Assembly (NCBI GenBank): GCA_026647565.1
Contig: JAPKGU010000009.1
Span: 1-47,539 of the forward strand
Source: Phycisphaerales bacterium
GTDB lineage: Bacteria > Planctomycetota > Phycisphaerae > Phycisphaerales > UBA1924
Direction: 5' to 3'
Length of the DNA stretch: 47,539 nucleotides
Position numbers and translations under genes: made by a program. The notes under the pieces were generated by a model. That model had not been told where the DNA came from. It saw nothing but the letters and a program-made list of their open reading frames with translations, and did not search any database. Shown here piece by piece: positions 1 through 7,349 of this stretch (its first letter is position 1; each line of letters opens with the position of its first letter).

Positions 1-350
1 CGTTTGGGGTGGCGTTCGGGATTGCGGTCAAGCAGCGGCAACACCAACAAAAAGAACACGAACGCGCCGTTGCCCAACACGCCCAGCCAGCCCGGCACAT
101 ATTTCAAGCTTTGATAAACCGGCAAAAAATACCATTCCGGCTTGATGCCTTCGGGCGTGACCAGCGGATTCGCGGCTTGCCCGAGATGCGGTTTGACGGT
201 GAAGGCAACGATGACGAGCAGCGCAAGCACGCTGTACGCGACGAGCGCTTCTTTTTTGAAATGATCGGGATAATAAGGCCGGGCGCCCGCCGCGCGCAAT
301 TGTTCGTCGTCCGGCTGCGGCTGATCCGTGCGCGTGAGCGGCGCGATGCG
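1..350 (-). CDS. Cytochrome b (b6/subunit IV type) C-terminal domain, partial
   Basis: Read on the minus strand in the frame whose codons start at plus positions divisible by 3, this stretch gives an open, uninterrupted cytochrome b C-terminal domain. It shows a YYPDHFKKEAL entry, a hydrophobic helix (VLALLVIVAF), the Qo-site PEWY motif at about 129-140 followed by FLPVYQSLKYVPG, and a second helix (FVFFLLVLPLL). PEWY is the quinol-oxidation signature of cytochrome bc/b6f complexes. The frame runs off the left edge, so the C-terminus is missing. No start codon or N-terminal heme-binding half lies upstream: by about 350 the opposite strand is already SecA. Codon use (TTT, AAA, TTG) and GC content are clearly lower than in the neighbours. 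I read this as a genuine gene piece joined to foreign sequence, by rearrangement or assembly error. Confidence 0.8.
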
Positions 351-2283
351 GCCGCGCGTGGCGACAGGCCTCGACAAGGTGGCGACGAGACTCTCCGCTC
401 GTCTGAGGAATCGGCGCACGGCGCTGGCATTCCTTCTCGCGGAGGCGGGGCGGGTGGACGCGCTGGCGCCGGAGATCCGGGGTCACTCCGAGGCCGCGCT
501 GGACGAGTCCGTCCGCGAGGTGCGTGAGTCCATGGTGCGCGGCGCGCGCGACGACGCGACCCTTCGGCGGGCCATGGCCCTGATCCGCGAGGTCGCGCGA
601 AGGGAGACCGGGGAGGAGGCGTTCCTCGTCCAGCTGGCGGGCGCCCTCGGGCTTGTGCACGGGCGGATCGTCGAGATGAAGACGGGCGAGGGCAAGACGC
701 TCACGGGGTCGATCGCGGCCCCGATCATCGCGTGGCAGCGCCGGCACCTGCATGTCTTCACGGTCAACGATTATCTGGCCAGGCGCGACGCGCACTCGCG
801 CGAGGGGATCTATCGGCGCTGCGGCGTCTCCGTCGGCGCGATCGTGCAGGAGATGCAGCCCTCGGAGCGAGCGTCGGTGTATGCCCGGGCGGTGGTCTAC
901 GGCACGCCGAAGCAGATCACGGCGGACTGGCTCCGGGATCAGATCCGGACGGGGCCGCTCACGTCCGCGTGGGAGGGGCGGCGTCTGTTCGCGGGATTTG
1001 CAGAAGGCGTGGGGGGGGACGGCGCGGGAGGTCCGCTCGTGCCCGGCCTTCGGGCGGCGCTCGTGGACGAGGCCGACGCGGTGCTGATCGACGAGGGCGT
1101 GGTGCCGTTGATCATCGCGCGCTCGCGCCACGAGGACGAGATGGCGCCGATCTACAAACAGGCCGATGCGCTGGCGTCGAAGCTGGACGAGGGGCCGGAT
1201 TACAAGATCGATTACCTGAGACGCAAGTCGGAGCTGCGTCGGCGCGGCGAGCATCGGCTCGAGGAGATGTTCAAGCAGCTTGATGATCCGATCTGGCGTG
1301 CCACGCGCCGCGCGAAGGAACTGGTCCGCACGGCACTGGTCGCGCGTCACTGCTATCTCCCCGGACAGCAGTACCAGATCGTGGACGGACGCGTCGTGAT
1401 CGTGGACGAGTTCACCGGCAGATTCCTCGCGGATCGCTCCTGGGAGCACGGGCTCCATCAGGCCGTCGAGGCCAAGGAAGGGCTGGAGGTCACGGCCGAT
1501 CGCGAGACGCTGGCGCGAATGTCGTTCCAGCGGTTCTTCCGGAGTTACCCGTTCCTCGCGGGCATGACCGGGACCGCGGCGGACGCGACGGTCGAGATGG
1601 AACAGGTCTACGCACGCCCGGTCACCATCGTTCCGACCAACCGCCCGGTGATCCGCGAGCAGTGGCCGATGCGGGTCTTCCGCTCCGCGGAGCACAAGTG
1701 GGCCGAGATCGCGGCATCGATCGAGCGGGTTCATGCGCAGGGCCGCCCCATCCTTGTCGGCACTCGCTCCATCGCGGCATCGGAGCACATCGCCGAGCGG
1801 CTCGCGGCACGCGGGCTGGAGCATCGCGTGCTCAACGCCAACTTCGACAAGGAAGAGGCGACCTTGATCGCGCAGGCCGGTCGCGCCGGCGCCATCACCG
1901 TCGCGACCAACATGGCGGGCCGCGGCACGGACATCCTGCTCGACGATCGCGCCCGCGAGGCGGGCGGCCTGCACGTGATCCTCACCGAGGTGCACGGCGC
2001 CCGGCGCGTCGACCTCCAGTTCATCGGGCGAGCCGGACGCCAGGGCGACCCCGGATCGGCTCAGGTCTTCTGCTCGCTGGAGGACGAGCTGGTCGCGCAG
2101 CACGCGTCAAAGCTCGCGGCGACGCTGAAGGCAACGGGCACGGGGGACGAGATCGGCCAGAACCCTCTCGTCCGGCGACTGGTGCGGCTCTCGCAGGCGC
2201 GAGCCGAGAAGCGGGCCCGCATCATGCGAGCGGGGGTGCTCAGGCAGGACGACTGGGTGGAGAAGCACTTGCCGGGGATGTGA
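346..2283 (+). CDS. Accessory SecA-like preprotein translocase ATPase
   Basis: SecA-family DEAD-motor ATPase that would drive export through SecYEG. Visible motifs are MKTGEGKT (Walker A, near residue 114), DEAD (near 241), a preprotein cross-linking region, VIVDEFTGR, LAGMTGTA, NMAGRGTDILL and a GRAGRQGDPG arginine-finger motif. The protein is about 645 residues, shorter than housekeeping SecA (roughly 800-1000). It ends soon after the second nucleotide-binding fold and helical region, with no C-terminal zinc-binding Cys motif, so it is probably an accessory copy. The start is uncertain. ATG 346 is used here, but GTG 328 and GTG 358 are in frame, and all lie at the junction with the cytochrome b fragment, so the true N-terminus may have been lost. 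The coding sense from about 385 onward is clear. Confidence 0.85.
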   Translation: MRPRVATGLDKVATRLSARLRNRRTALAFLLAEAGRVDALAPEIRGHSEAALDESVREVRESMVRGARDDATLRRAMALIREVARRETGEEAFLVQLAGALGLVHGRIVEMKTGEGKTLTGSIAAPIIAWQRRHLHVFTVNDYLARRDAHSREGIYRRCGVSVGAIVQEMQPSERASVYARAVVYGTPKQITADWLRDQIRTGPLTSAWEGRRLFAGFAEGVGGDGAGGPLVPGLRAALVDEADAVLIDEGVVPLIIARSRHEDEMAPIYKQADALASKLDEGPDYKIDYLRRKSELRRRGEHRLEEMFKQLDDPIWRATRRAKELVRTALVARHCYLPGQQYQIVDGRVVIVDEFTGRFLADRSWEHGLHQAVEAKEGLEVTADRETLARMSFQRFFRSYPFLAGMTGTAADATVEMEQVYARPVTIVPTNRPVIREQWPMRVFRSAEHKWAEIAASIERVHAQGRPILVGTRSIAASEHIAERLAARGLEHRVLNANFDKEEATLIAQAGRAGAITVATNMAGRGTDILLDDRAREAGGLHVILTEVHGARRVDLQFIGRAGRQGDPGSAQVFCSLEDELVAQHASKLAATLKATGTGDEIGQNPLVRRLVRLSQARAEKRARIMRAGVLRQDDWVEKHLPGM

Positions 2284-2410
2284 GGGGATCGGCGCAAGGC
2301 TCAAGGTCTCCGGAGCGAGAGAGCGGAGTTGCGTTTCGCAGCAAGTCCATGCGAGAATGCGCGCCGGCACGGGGCGGGCTGGTCTTGCTCGATGTGCCGG
2401 GAGGTGCTCC

Positions 2411-3850
2411 ATGGGATCAGGTCTGCGGATTCTCGCACGGGCTCGTGTGTGGGCGGTCGCGATATCGGCTTGTGCGATGCTCGCGCCGGTGCGGAACGGT
2501 GGCGCCTCTGCGCAGGGCCTCAAGGTCTGGTTCGGCAACCTGCACGCCCACACCAGTTACAGCGACGGCTCCGGCACGCCCGCGATGGCCTTCGACCACG
2601 CGCGTCTGCGGGGCCTGGATTTCATGGCCGTCACCGAGCACAACCACAAGGACGCGGAACGCGGCATCGACAACCGGGACCGTCGCAAGGACGGCGTGAT
2701 GATCGCGCGCGAGCCGGCGCTCTACAACGGCGCGCCCTCCAACGGAGAGGCCTCGCTTGTGGATGCGGCTCTCGCGGCGTCGGTGCCGGGGGAGTTCGTG
2801 GCGCTGTACGGGCAGGAGTTCAGCGCGATCAGCCGCGGCAACCACGTGAACGTCTTTGAGGTGGGGAGCGTGATCCCCGCTGCGAACGGGGCCTTCGATG
2901 AGCTTGTCGGCTGGCTCGGCGCAAACCCGGACTCGCGCGGGTCGGCGCCGATCGTTCAGCTCAACCACCCCAGCTCTCAGTTCCGGCGGACGAACGAGTA
3001 TGGCCGCGACGACTTCGGGGGCGATGAGGCGTGGGTGCGGGAGATGGGGCGTCACGCGGCCCTGATCGAGATCATCTGCGGCCCGGGACTGAATCCCGGC
3101 GTGGGCGTCGCGCACGATCGAGCGGCCGAGGTCGATTACGTCCACTATCTGAACATGGGTTTCCGCGTCGCGCCAACGGCGAACCAGGACAACCATTACT
3201 ACAACTGGGGCGACGCGACGAGCGCGCGGACGGGCGTGATCGCGCCGGAGCTTACGCGCGAGTCGATCCTCGACGCGATGCGTGCCAGGCACGTCTACGC
3301 GACGACGGACCCGAACCTGCGTGTGATCGCGAGGGTGAACGGGAAGTTGTGCGGCGATGCGATTCCCGTTCCCCAGAGCGGCTCCGAGCTCGACATCACG
3401 ATCGAGATCTCGGACGACGACGAGCCGAACGCCGAGTACCAGGTCGAGGTCTTCGGCGATCCTTCTCCCGGAGGGGACGTCGCGTCGACCATCGAGTTCA
3501 AGGACCTCGGAACGGGCAACGGCACGCACCGCGTGGAGGGGATCGCCGCGACGGGGGCGCATCAGTACGTCTTCTTCCGAATCTACCAGCGTGTGGGCGA
3601 TGATGACGGCGAGGATGCTCGGGGGGACAGCGTGTGGACCGCACCGGTGTGGATGGATCCGACGGTGACCGATGACGGTGGCGGACCGGGGCCGGCGCCC
3701 GTGAACACGTCGATCGTGGCGTCGAAGAACTCACGGATCTACCACGTTGATGCGTCGTGCAGCGGCGCGCGGGCGATCAAGGAGAGCAACAAGCTGTTCG
3801 GTGATGATGCCACGCGGGGAAGGACGCCGCACGAGGGGTGTCCGAGGTAG
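2411..3850 (+). CDS. Secreted PHP-domain (CehA/McbA-like) metallohydrolase with C-terminal Ada-like Cys domain
   Basis: Predicted exported metallo-phosphoesterase/hydrolase of the PHP superfamily. ATG 2411 is preceded by a good Shine-Dalgarno (GGGAGGTG at about 2399-2406) and opens a signal peptide ending near ASAQG. The metal-binding motifs come in the expected order: NLHAHTSYSDG, VTEHNHKD, GQEFS with GNHVN, QLNHPS, and TANQDNH. A beta-rich region with SELDITIEISDDDEP follows. The last 50 residues contain KNSRIYHVDASCSGARAIK and end EGCPR, resembling the small Cys-containing Ada/ComEC-tail metal-binding domain. Substrate is unknown. The gene stands alone between the SecA-like gene and a lower-GC stretch. 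Fold confidence is high; the exact reaction cannot be stated. Confidence 0.85.
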   Translation: MGSGLRILARARVWAVAISACAMLAPVRNGGASAQGLKVWFGNLHAHTSYSDGSGTPAMAFDHARLRGLDFMAVTEHNHKDAERGIDNRDRRKDGVMIAREPALYNGAPSNGEASLVDAALAASVPGEFVALYGQEFSAISRGNHVNVFEVGSVIPAANGAFDELVGWLGANPDSRGSAPIVQLNHPSSQFRRTNEYGRDDFGGDEAWVREMGRHAALIEIICGPGLNPGVGVAHDRAAEVDYVHYLNMGFRVAPTANQDNHYYNWGDATSARTGVIAPELTRESILDAMRARHVYATTDPNLRVIARVNGKLCGDAIPVPQSGSELDITIEISDDDEPNAEYQVEVFGDPSPGGDVASTIEFKDLGTGNGTHRVEGIAATGAHQYVFFRIYQRVGDDDGEDARGDSVWTAPVWMDPTVTDDGGGPGPAPVNTSIVASKNSRIYHVDASCSGARAIKESNKLFGDDATRGRTPHEGCPR

Positions 3851-4013
3851 GCGGAGAAAAGGAATGGAAAGCGGCGGGCATGTCGGTCGCTTTCGTGTCT
3901 TACCTAACAGCGCAAGTCGCGAGGCGAGCGAGCCGCGAGGTGTGTAAACTGGCAGTTGATCCCTATGCGCGGAAAGAGCGCAAGAGGTCGCCTCATTGCG
4001 AACGGGAGGAATC

Positions 4014-4880
4014 ATGCTGAAACTGTGTCTGACGTTCATAGTTGCGATTTAAGCAAGCGTGGTCTACGCCCAACCGGGTGGTGGAAGCGGCACTCCGAGT
4101 GGTTCGGGAGGGACGCCACAGTATGATCCGCACGCGGATACGCGATTCTACTGCGGGCATCTGGCTGTCGAACATGTCTCGACAGAAGCGTTCGGGTGGT
4201 ACGACATGTCTGCGTCTGTGGATCTTCGGATCACAGAGCCGATCGTTGCCGGTGATGAGAGCGCAACGGGTGTGAACTCGATCGCGCAGTCGTTCAGTAT
4301 CCACTTCACCTCGCTCGTCGCCATCGACCCAGACAATCAGGCGCCAAGGCGCTTGGCATGGGCATGGAGCGGGCTCTTTGAAGGTCCCTTCGGGGACTAT
4401 CCGTGCTATGGCTTGATGGTTCAAGACGAGGACACACTCTGGTGCCTTCCAACTGTCGTCTTTCGGAACGGAGCCACGGCGAACGATCTTTATGAGTTCG
4501 TGAGCGATATGCAGTCGCGAGCCCTGTGTGCTCTCGACGAGATCGCGATGTTCACGAGGGATCAGAATCTGATTGAATACGAAGCGTGCAGCAATGAGGG
4601 CGAGACGTTCTGTGAGGTCGCACTGATAGGCGTCGGTGTGCCTGCCCTAGTTGCCTGCTATGCGGGCGGTCCGCCGGGGTGCCTTGCAGGAGGCGCGGCC
4701 ATACTTGGCATTGGCATCATGCATGAGCTCTGGAAGTACAACATGAAGAACGAGTGGGAACGATCAATGCAGCAGTTGTGTCTTGAGTCACAGTGGCGAA
4801 GGGATCATCCGAGTGGTCCGCCTCCTCCTTCCTCTCAGGGAGAGTTTGAGTGCCAGGAGCCTGTGTCGTTTCCTTGGTAA
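4014..4880 (+). pseudogene. Unrecognised secreted protein with an in-frame stop in its signal peptide
   Basis: ATG 4014 has an excellent Shine-Dalgarno (GGGAGGA just upstream) and encodes a signal-peptide start, MLKLCLTFIVAI. A TAA at 4050-4052 then interrupts the frame, which resumes as ASVVYAQPGGG and stays open to the TAA at 4878-4880. Without the stop the two halves join into a normal signal peptide ending at a VYAQ-type site. A single C-to-T change (CAA to TAA) would explain it. If translated from GTG 4059 the product is 273 residues with no export signal. The mature part has several Cys (FYCGH, YPCYG, LWCLP, EACSNEGETFCE), a Gly-rich hydrophobic stretch near residues 190-220 that could insert in a membrane, and a Pro-rich tail. 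I do not recognise a family. GC content is visibly lower than in flanking genes. Confidence 0.6.
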
Positions 4881-4923
4881 TGACGCTTGCCTAGCAAAGT
4901 GATAACGAACTCGGAGGCGGGAC

Positions 4924-5106
4924 GTGTTTAGAACGATCTGGATCGCAATGATGGGCCTGCTTGTGGTGATGCTCATCGCCAAGGTTGCGCGGAATCGAGC
5001 CGAAGGTGTACCGGTCTTTGAATGCAAGAGCCGATCCGAACGGATCTACGTGATCGTGATGGGCTTATTCGCGACGGTCCTGCTCATCGGGCTCGCGATA
5101 CAATGA
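4924..5106 (+). CDS. Small two-helix membrane protein, unrecognised
   Basis: A 60-residue protein starting at GTG 4924, with GGAGG at 4913-4917 giving a good ribosome site. It has an N-terminal hydrophobic helix (about residues 4-20, IWIAMMGLLVVMLIAKV), a short polar middle (NRAEGVPVFECKSRSERI) and a second helix near residues 41-58 ending LIGLAIQ. It lies 43 bp after the interrupted secreted-protein gene in the same lower-GC stretch and is followed by a terminator-like hairpin, so the two may share a transcript. No family is recognised; a role cannot be inferred beyond membrane insertion. Confidence 0.6.
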   Translation: MFRTIWIAMMGLLVVMLIAKVARNRAEGVPVFECKSRSERIYVIVMGLFATVLLIGLAIQ

Positions 5107-5175
5107 CCTAATTGTGCCTGCACAGAGCGTTATTGGGACCCATCGCCAGGAACGGCAACCAACGGTGCGATACAG

Positions 5176-5210
5176 CGGGCCACCTGTGTTTGAACAGTGG
5201 CCCGTTTCTT
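5176..5210 (+). terminator. Rho-independent-like terminator after the small membrane gene
   Basis: An inverted repeat CGGGCCAC (5176-5183) / GTGGCCCG (5197-5204) is extended by a few inner pairs (TGT/ACA) across one bulged base. It has a short loop and is followed by TTTCTT. It ends the plus-strand unit at 5106 and lies just before the convergent accC stop codon. Confidence 0.65.
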
Positions 5211-5228
5211 GCGCCGACTCTGGGCCGC

Positions 5229-6569
5229 CTACTTCAACAACCGCTCCAGATAGTGGATATCCACGCCGCCCTTGCGGAAGTCGGCGTTCTCCATCAGGCG
5301 CTGGTGGAGCGGGATGGTGGTCTTGATCGGGCCGACGTTGAACTCGCGGAGGGCGCGGGCCATGCGATTCATGCACTGCTCGCGATCGTCGGCGTGGACG
5401 ATCAGCTTGCCGATCATGGAGTCGTAGTTCGGCGGCACCGTGTACCCGGTGACGACGTGCGAGTCGAGGCGCACGCCCGGGCCGCCCGGCGGCTCAAAGG
5501 TCGTGATGCGTCCGGCGCAGGGCATGAAGTTCTTGTCGGGGTCCTCGGCGTTGATGCGGCACTCCATCGCGTGTCCGCGGATCTCGATGTCCTTCTGCTT
5601 GTAAGGCAGCGGCTCGCCGGCCGCGACGAGGATGGACATCTTGACAATGTCGACACCCGTGATCATCTCTGTGACCGGGTGCTCGACCTGCACGCGCGTG
5701 TTCACTTCGAGCATGTAGAAGTTCTGCTTGCCGTCCATCAGGAACTCGACGGTGGCGGCGCCCGAGTACTCCGCGGCCTTGATGAGCCGCGCCGCGGCCT
5801 CGCACGTCGCATCGCGCCTCTTGCGGTCGATCAGTGGGCCGGGGGCCTCTTCGATGAGCTTCTGGTGGCGGCGCTGCGTCGAGCAGTCGCGTTCGAAAAG
5901 GTGGATGGCGTGCCCATGCTTGTCGCCGAGGCACTGGACCTCGACGTGGCGGGCATGCTCCAGGAACTTCTCGATGAAGACCGCGCCGTTGCCGAAGGCG
6001 GCGAGGGCCTCCTGGCTGGCGATGCGGAGGTTGGTTCGCAGGGTCGCCTCGTTGTGGCAGACCTTCATGCCGCGCCCGCCGCCGCCGGCGGAGGCCTTGA
6101 TGATGACCGGATAGCCGATCTCGGAGGCGACCTTGACGGCCTCTTCCTCGTCCTCGATCGCGCCCTCCGAGCCGGGGAAGATCGGAACCTTCGCGGCCTT
6201 GGCCGTCCGCTTGCACTCGACCTTGTCACCGAGCTTGGCCATCGCCTCGGGCGAGGGGCCGATGAACTCGATCTTGCAGTCGCGGCAGATCTGTGCGAAG
6301 TCGGCGCGCTCCGAGAGGAAGCCGTAGCCGGGGTGGATCGCGTCGACGTCGGCGATCTCTGCCGCGGCGATGATCTTGGGGATGTTGATGTACGACTCGC
6401 GGGCCGGGGGCGGGCCGATGCAGATGGCTCGGTCGGCGAGCTTGAGGTAAGGGGCGTCCTTGTCGGCGGTGGAGTACACGCAGACGGCCTCGACGCCGAG
6501 CTCGCGGCAGGCGCGGATGATGCGGAGGGCGATCTCGCCGCGATTTGCTATCAAGATGCGACGGAACAT
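5229..6569 (-). CDS. accC: Acetyl-CoA carboxylase, biotin carboxylase subunit
   Basis: Catalyses ATP-dependent carboxylation of the biotin on AccB, the first half-reaction of malonyl-CoA formation for fatty-acid synthesis in the cytoplasm. The 446-residue length is that of the family. It opens with MFRRILIANRGEIALRI and shows the ATP-grasp glycine loop KASAGGGGRGMK, the HVEVQ segment with GHAIHLFERDCS, the EVNTRVQVEHPVTE active-site signature, and HAMECRINAEDP. ATG 6569 is the conserved family start. accB lies upstream on the same strand, so the pair forms the usual accBC order, but about 165 bp of repeat-derived sequence separates them. This is wider than the normal tight spacing. Confidence 0.97.
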   Translation of the reverse strand: MFRRILIANRGEIALRIIRACRELGVEAVCVYSTADKDAPYLKLADRAICIGPPPARESYINIPKIIAAAEIADVDAIHPGYGFLSERADFAQICRDCKIEFIGPSPEAMAKLGDKVECKRTAKAAKVPIFPGSEGAIEDEEEAVKVASEIGYPVIIKASAGGGGRGMKVCHNEATLRTNLRIASQEALAAFGNGAVFIEKFLEHARHVEVQCLGDKHGHAIHLFERDCSTQRRHQKLIEEAPGPLIDRKRRDATCEAAARLIKAAEYSGAATVEFLMDGKQNFYMLEVNTRVQVEHPVTEMITGVDIVKMSILVAAGEPLPYKQKDIEIRGHAMECRINAEDPDKNFMPCAGRITTFEPPGGPGVRLDSHVVTGYTVPPNYDSMIGKLIVHADDREQCMNRMARALREFNVGPIKTTIPLHQRLMENADFRKGGVDIHYLERLLK

Positions 6570-6598
6570 GGACGCTCCAGGGCAAGAAATGCAAAGGC

Positions 6599-6731
6599 AT
6601 TCACCACAGAGGACACAGAGAGCACAGAGAAGAGAAGAAGGGGAACGGATTGAGGGGGAAGTACCGAACAGAGACTATTGGATGGAAAGATTGTGCCTTT
6701 CTCCGTGTGCTCCGAGCTTTCCGTGGTGAAT
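6599..6731. repeat. Short inverted-repeat element of the CACAGAG family between accB and accC
   Basis: The left arm begins ATTCACCACAGAGGACACAG near 6599 and runs to about 6631. The right arm (about 6698-6731) is its approximate reverse complement, ending CCGTGGTGAAT. Between them lie about 66 bp without a gene. The arms belong to the same CACAGAG/CGCAGAG repeat type seen at 14.4, 15.0, 15.6 and 33.0 kb. It behaves like a non-coding miniature element and would fold into a long hairpin in the accBC transcript. Confidence 0.75.
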
Positions 6732-6735
6732 GTCT

Positions 6736-7200
6736 TCAGGGCTTGACGAGAAAGAGCTTCTGCCCGAACTCGACGGCGTCGCCGTTCTTGACCAGCACGC
6801 GCTCGACGGTTCCGGAGACCTCGGACTTGATCTCGTTGAAGACCTTCATCGCCTCAACGAGGCAGACGACCGAGCCGGGGCCCACCTGCGAGCCGACCTT
6901 CGCGAAGGGGGGGGAGTCCGGGTTCGAGGCGGAATAGAACGTGCCCACCATCGGGGACTCGATCGCGACGAGACCCGCATCAGAGGCAGGAGCTGCCGCG
7001 GCACCCGGTGCGGCGCCGCCGGAGCCGGGAGCGCCCGACGGCATCGCCATCGGCATCATCATCTGGGGTGCCATCATCGGGACACCCGAATGACCCCGCT
7101 TGAGGACCACGGTTTCTTCGCCGTCTCTGAGCTCGAGTTCGGTGAGACCGTTCTCGGTCATCATCTGAACGAGTTCGGTCAACTTCTTCATGTCCATCAT
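6736..7200 (-). CDS. accB: Acetyl-CoA carboxylase biotin carboxyl carrier protein
   Basis: Carries the biotin that AccC carboxylates and that the carboxyltransferase uses to make malonyl-CoA. The N-terminal helix is MDMKKLTELVQMMTENGLTELELRDGEE. It is followed by a Met/Pro/Ala/Gly-rich linker and a C-terminal biotinyl domain with SPMVGTFY and the biotinylation motif VEAMKVFNE, the Lys lying near residue 119. The domain closes with DAVEFGQKLFLVKP. ATG 7200 (154 aa) is preferred to the longer frame from 7311, because residues before it have no family similarity and run into the divergent promoter region. No strong Shine-Dalgarno is visible. It is upstream of accC on the same strand. Confidence 0.93.
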   Translation of the reverse strand: MMDMKKLTELVQMMTENGLTELELRDGEETVVLKRGHSGVPMMAPQMMMPMAMPSGAPGSGGAAPGAAAAPASDAGLVAIESPMVGTFYSASNPDSPPFAKVGSQVGPGSVVCLVEAMKVFNEIKSEVSGTVERVLVKNGDAVEFGQKLFLVKP

Positions 7201-7349
7201 GGGTGGGGGTCCGCGAGAATCGCACGGATACCGAACGGTTACGCCACGCTCGGGCCGGTCGGAAGCGGCGCATGATACGCGAAGGGGGCCGGAGCGGCGA
7301 ACACCGGACAACCCCCCAATCGGAGCCGCCGATCCGTAGACTCACCCCC

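Noticed and set aside
5112-6653. Plus-strand open frame opposite accC
   Set aside because: Antisense to a textbook biotin carboxylase; composition is that of a shadow frame.
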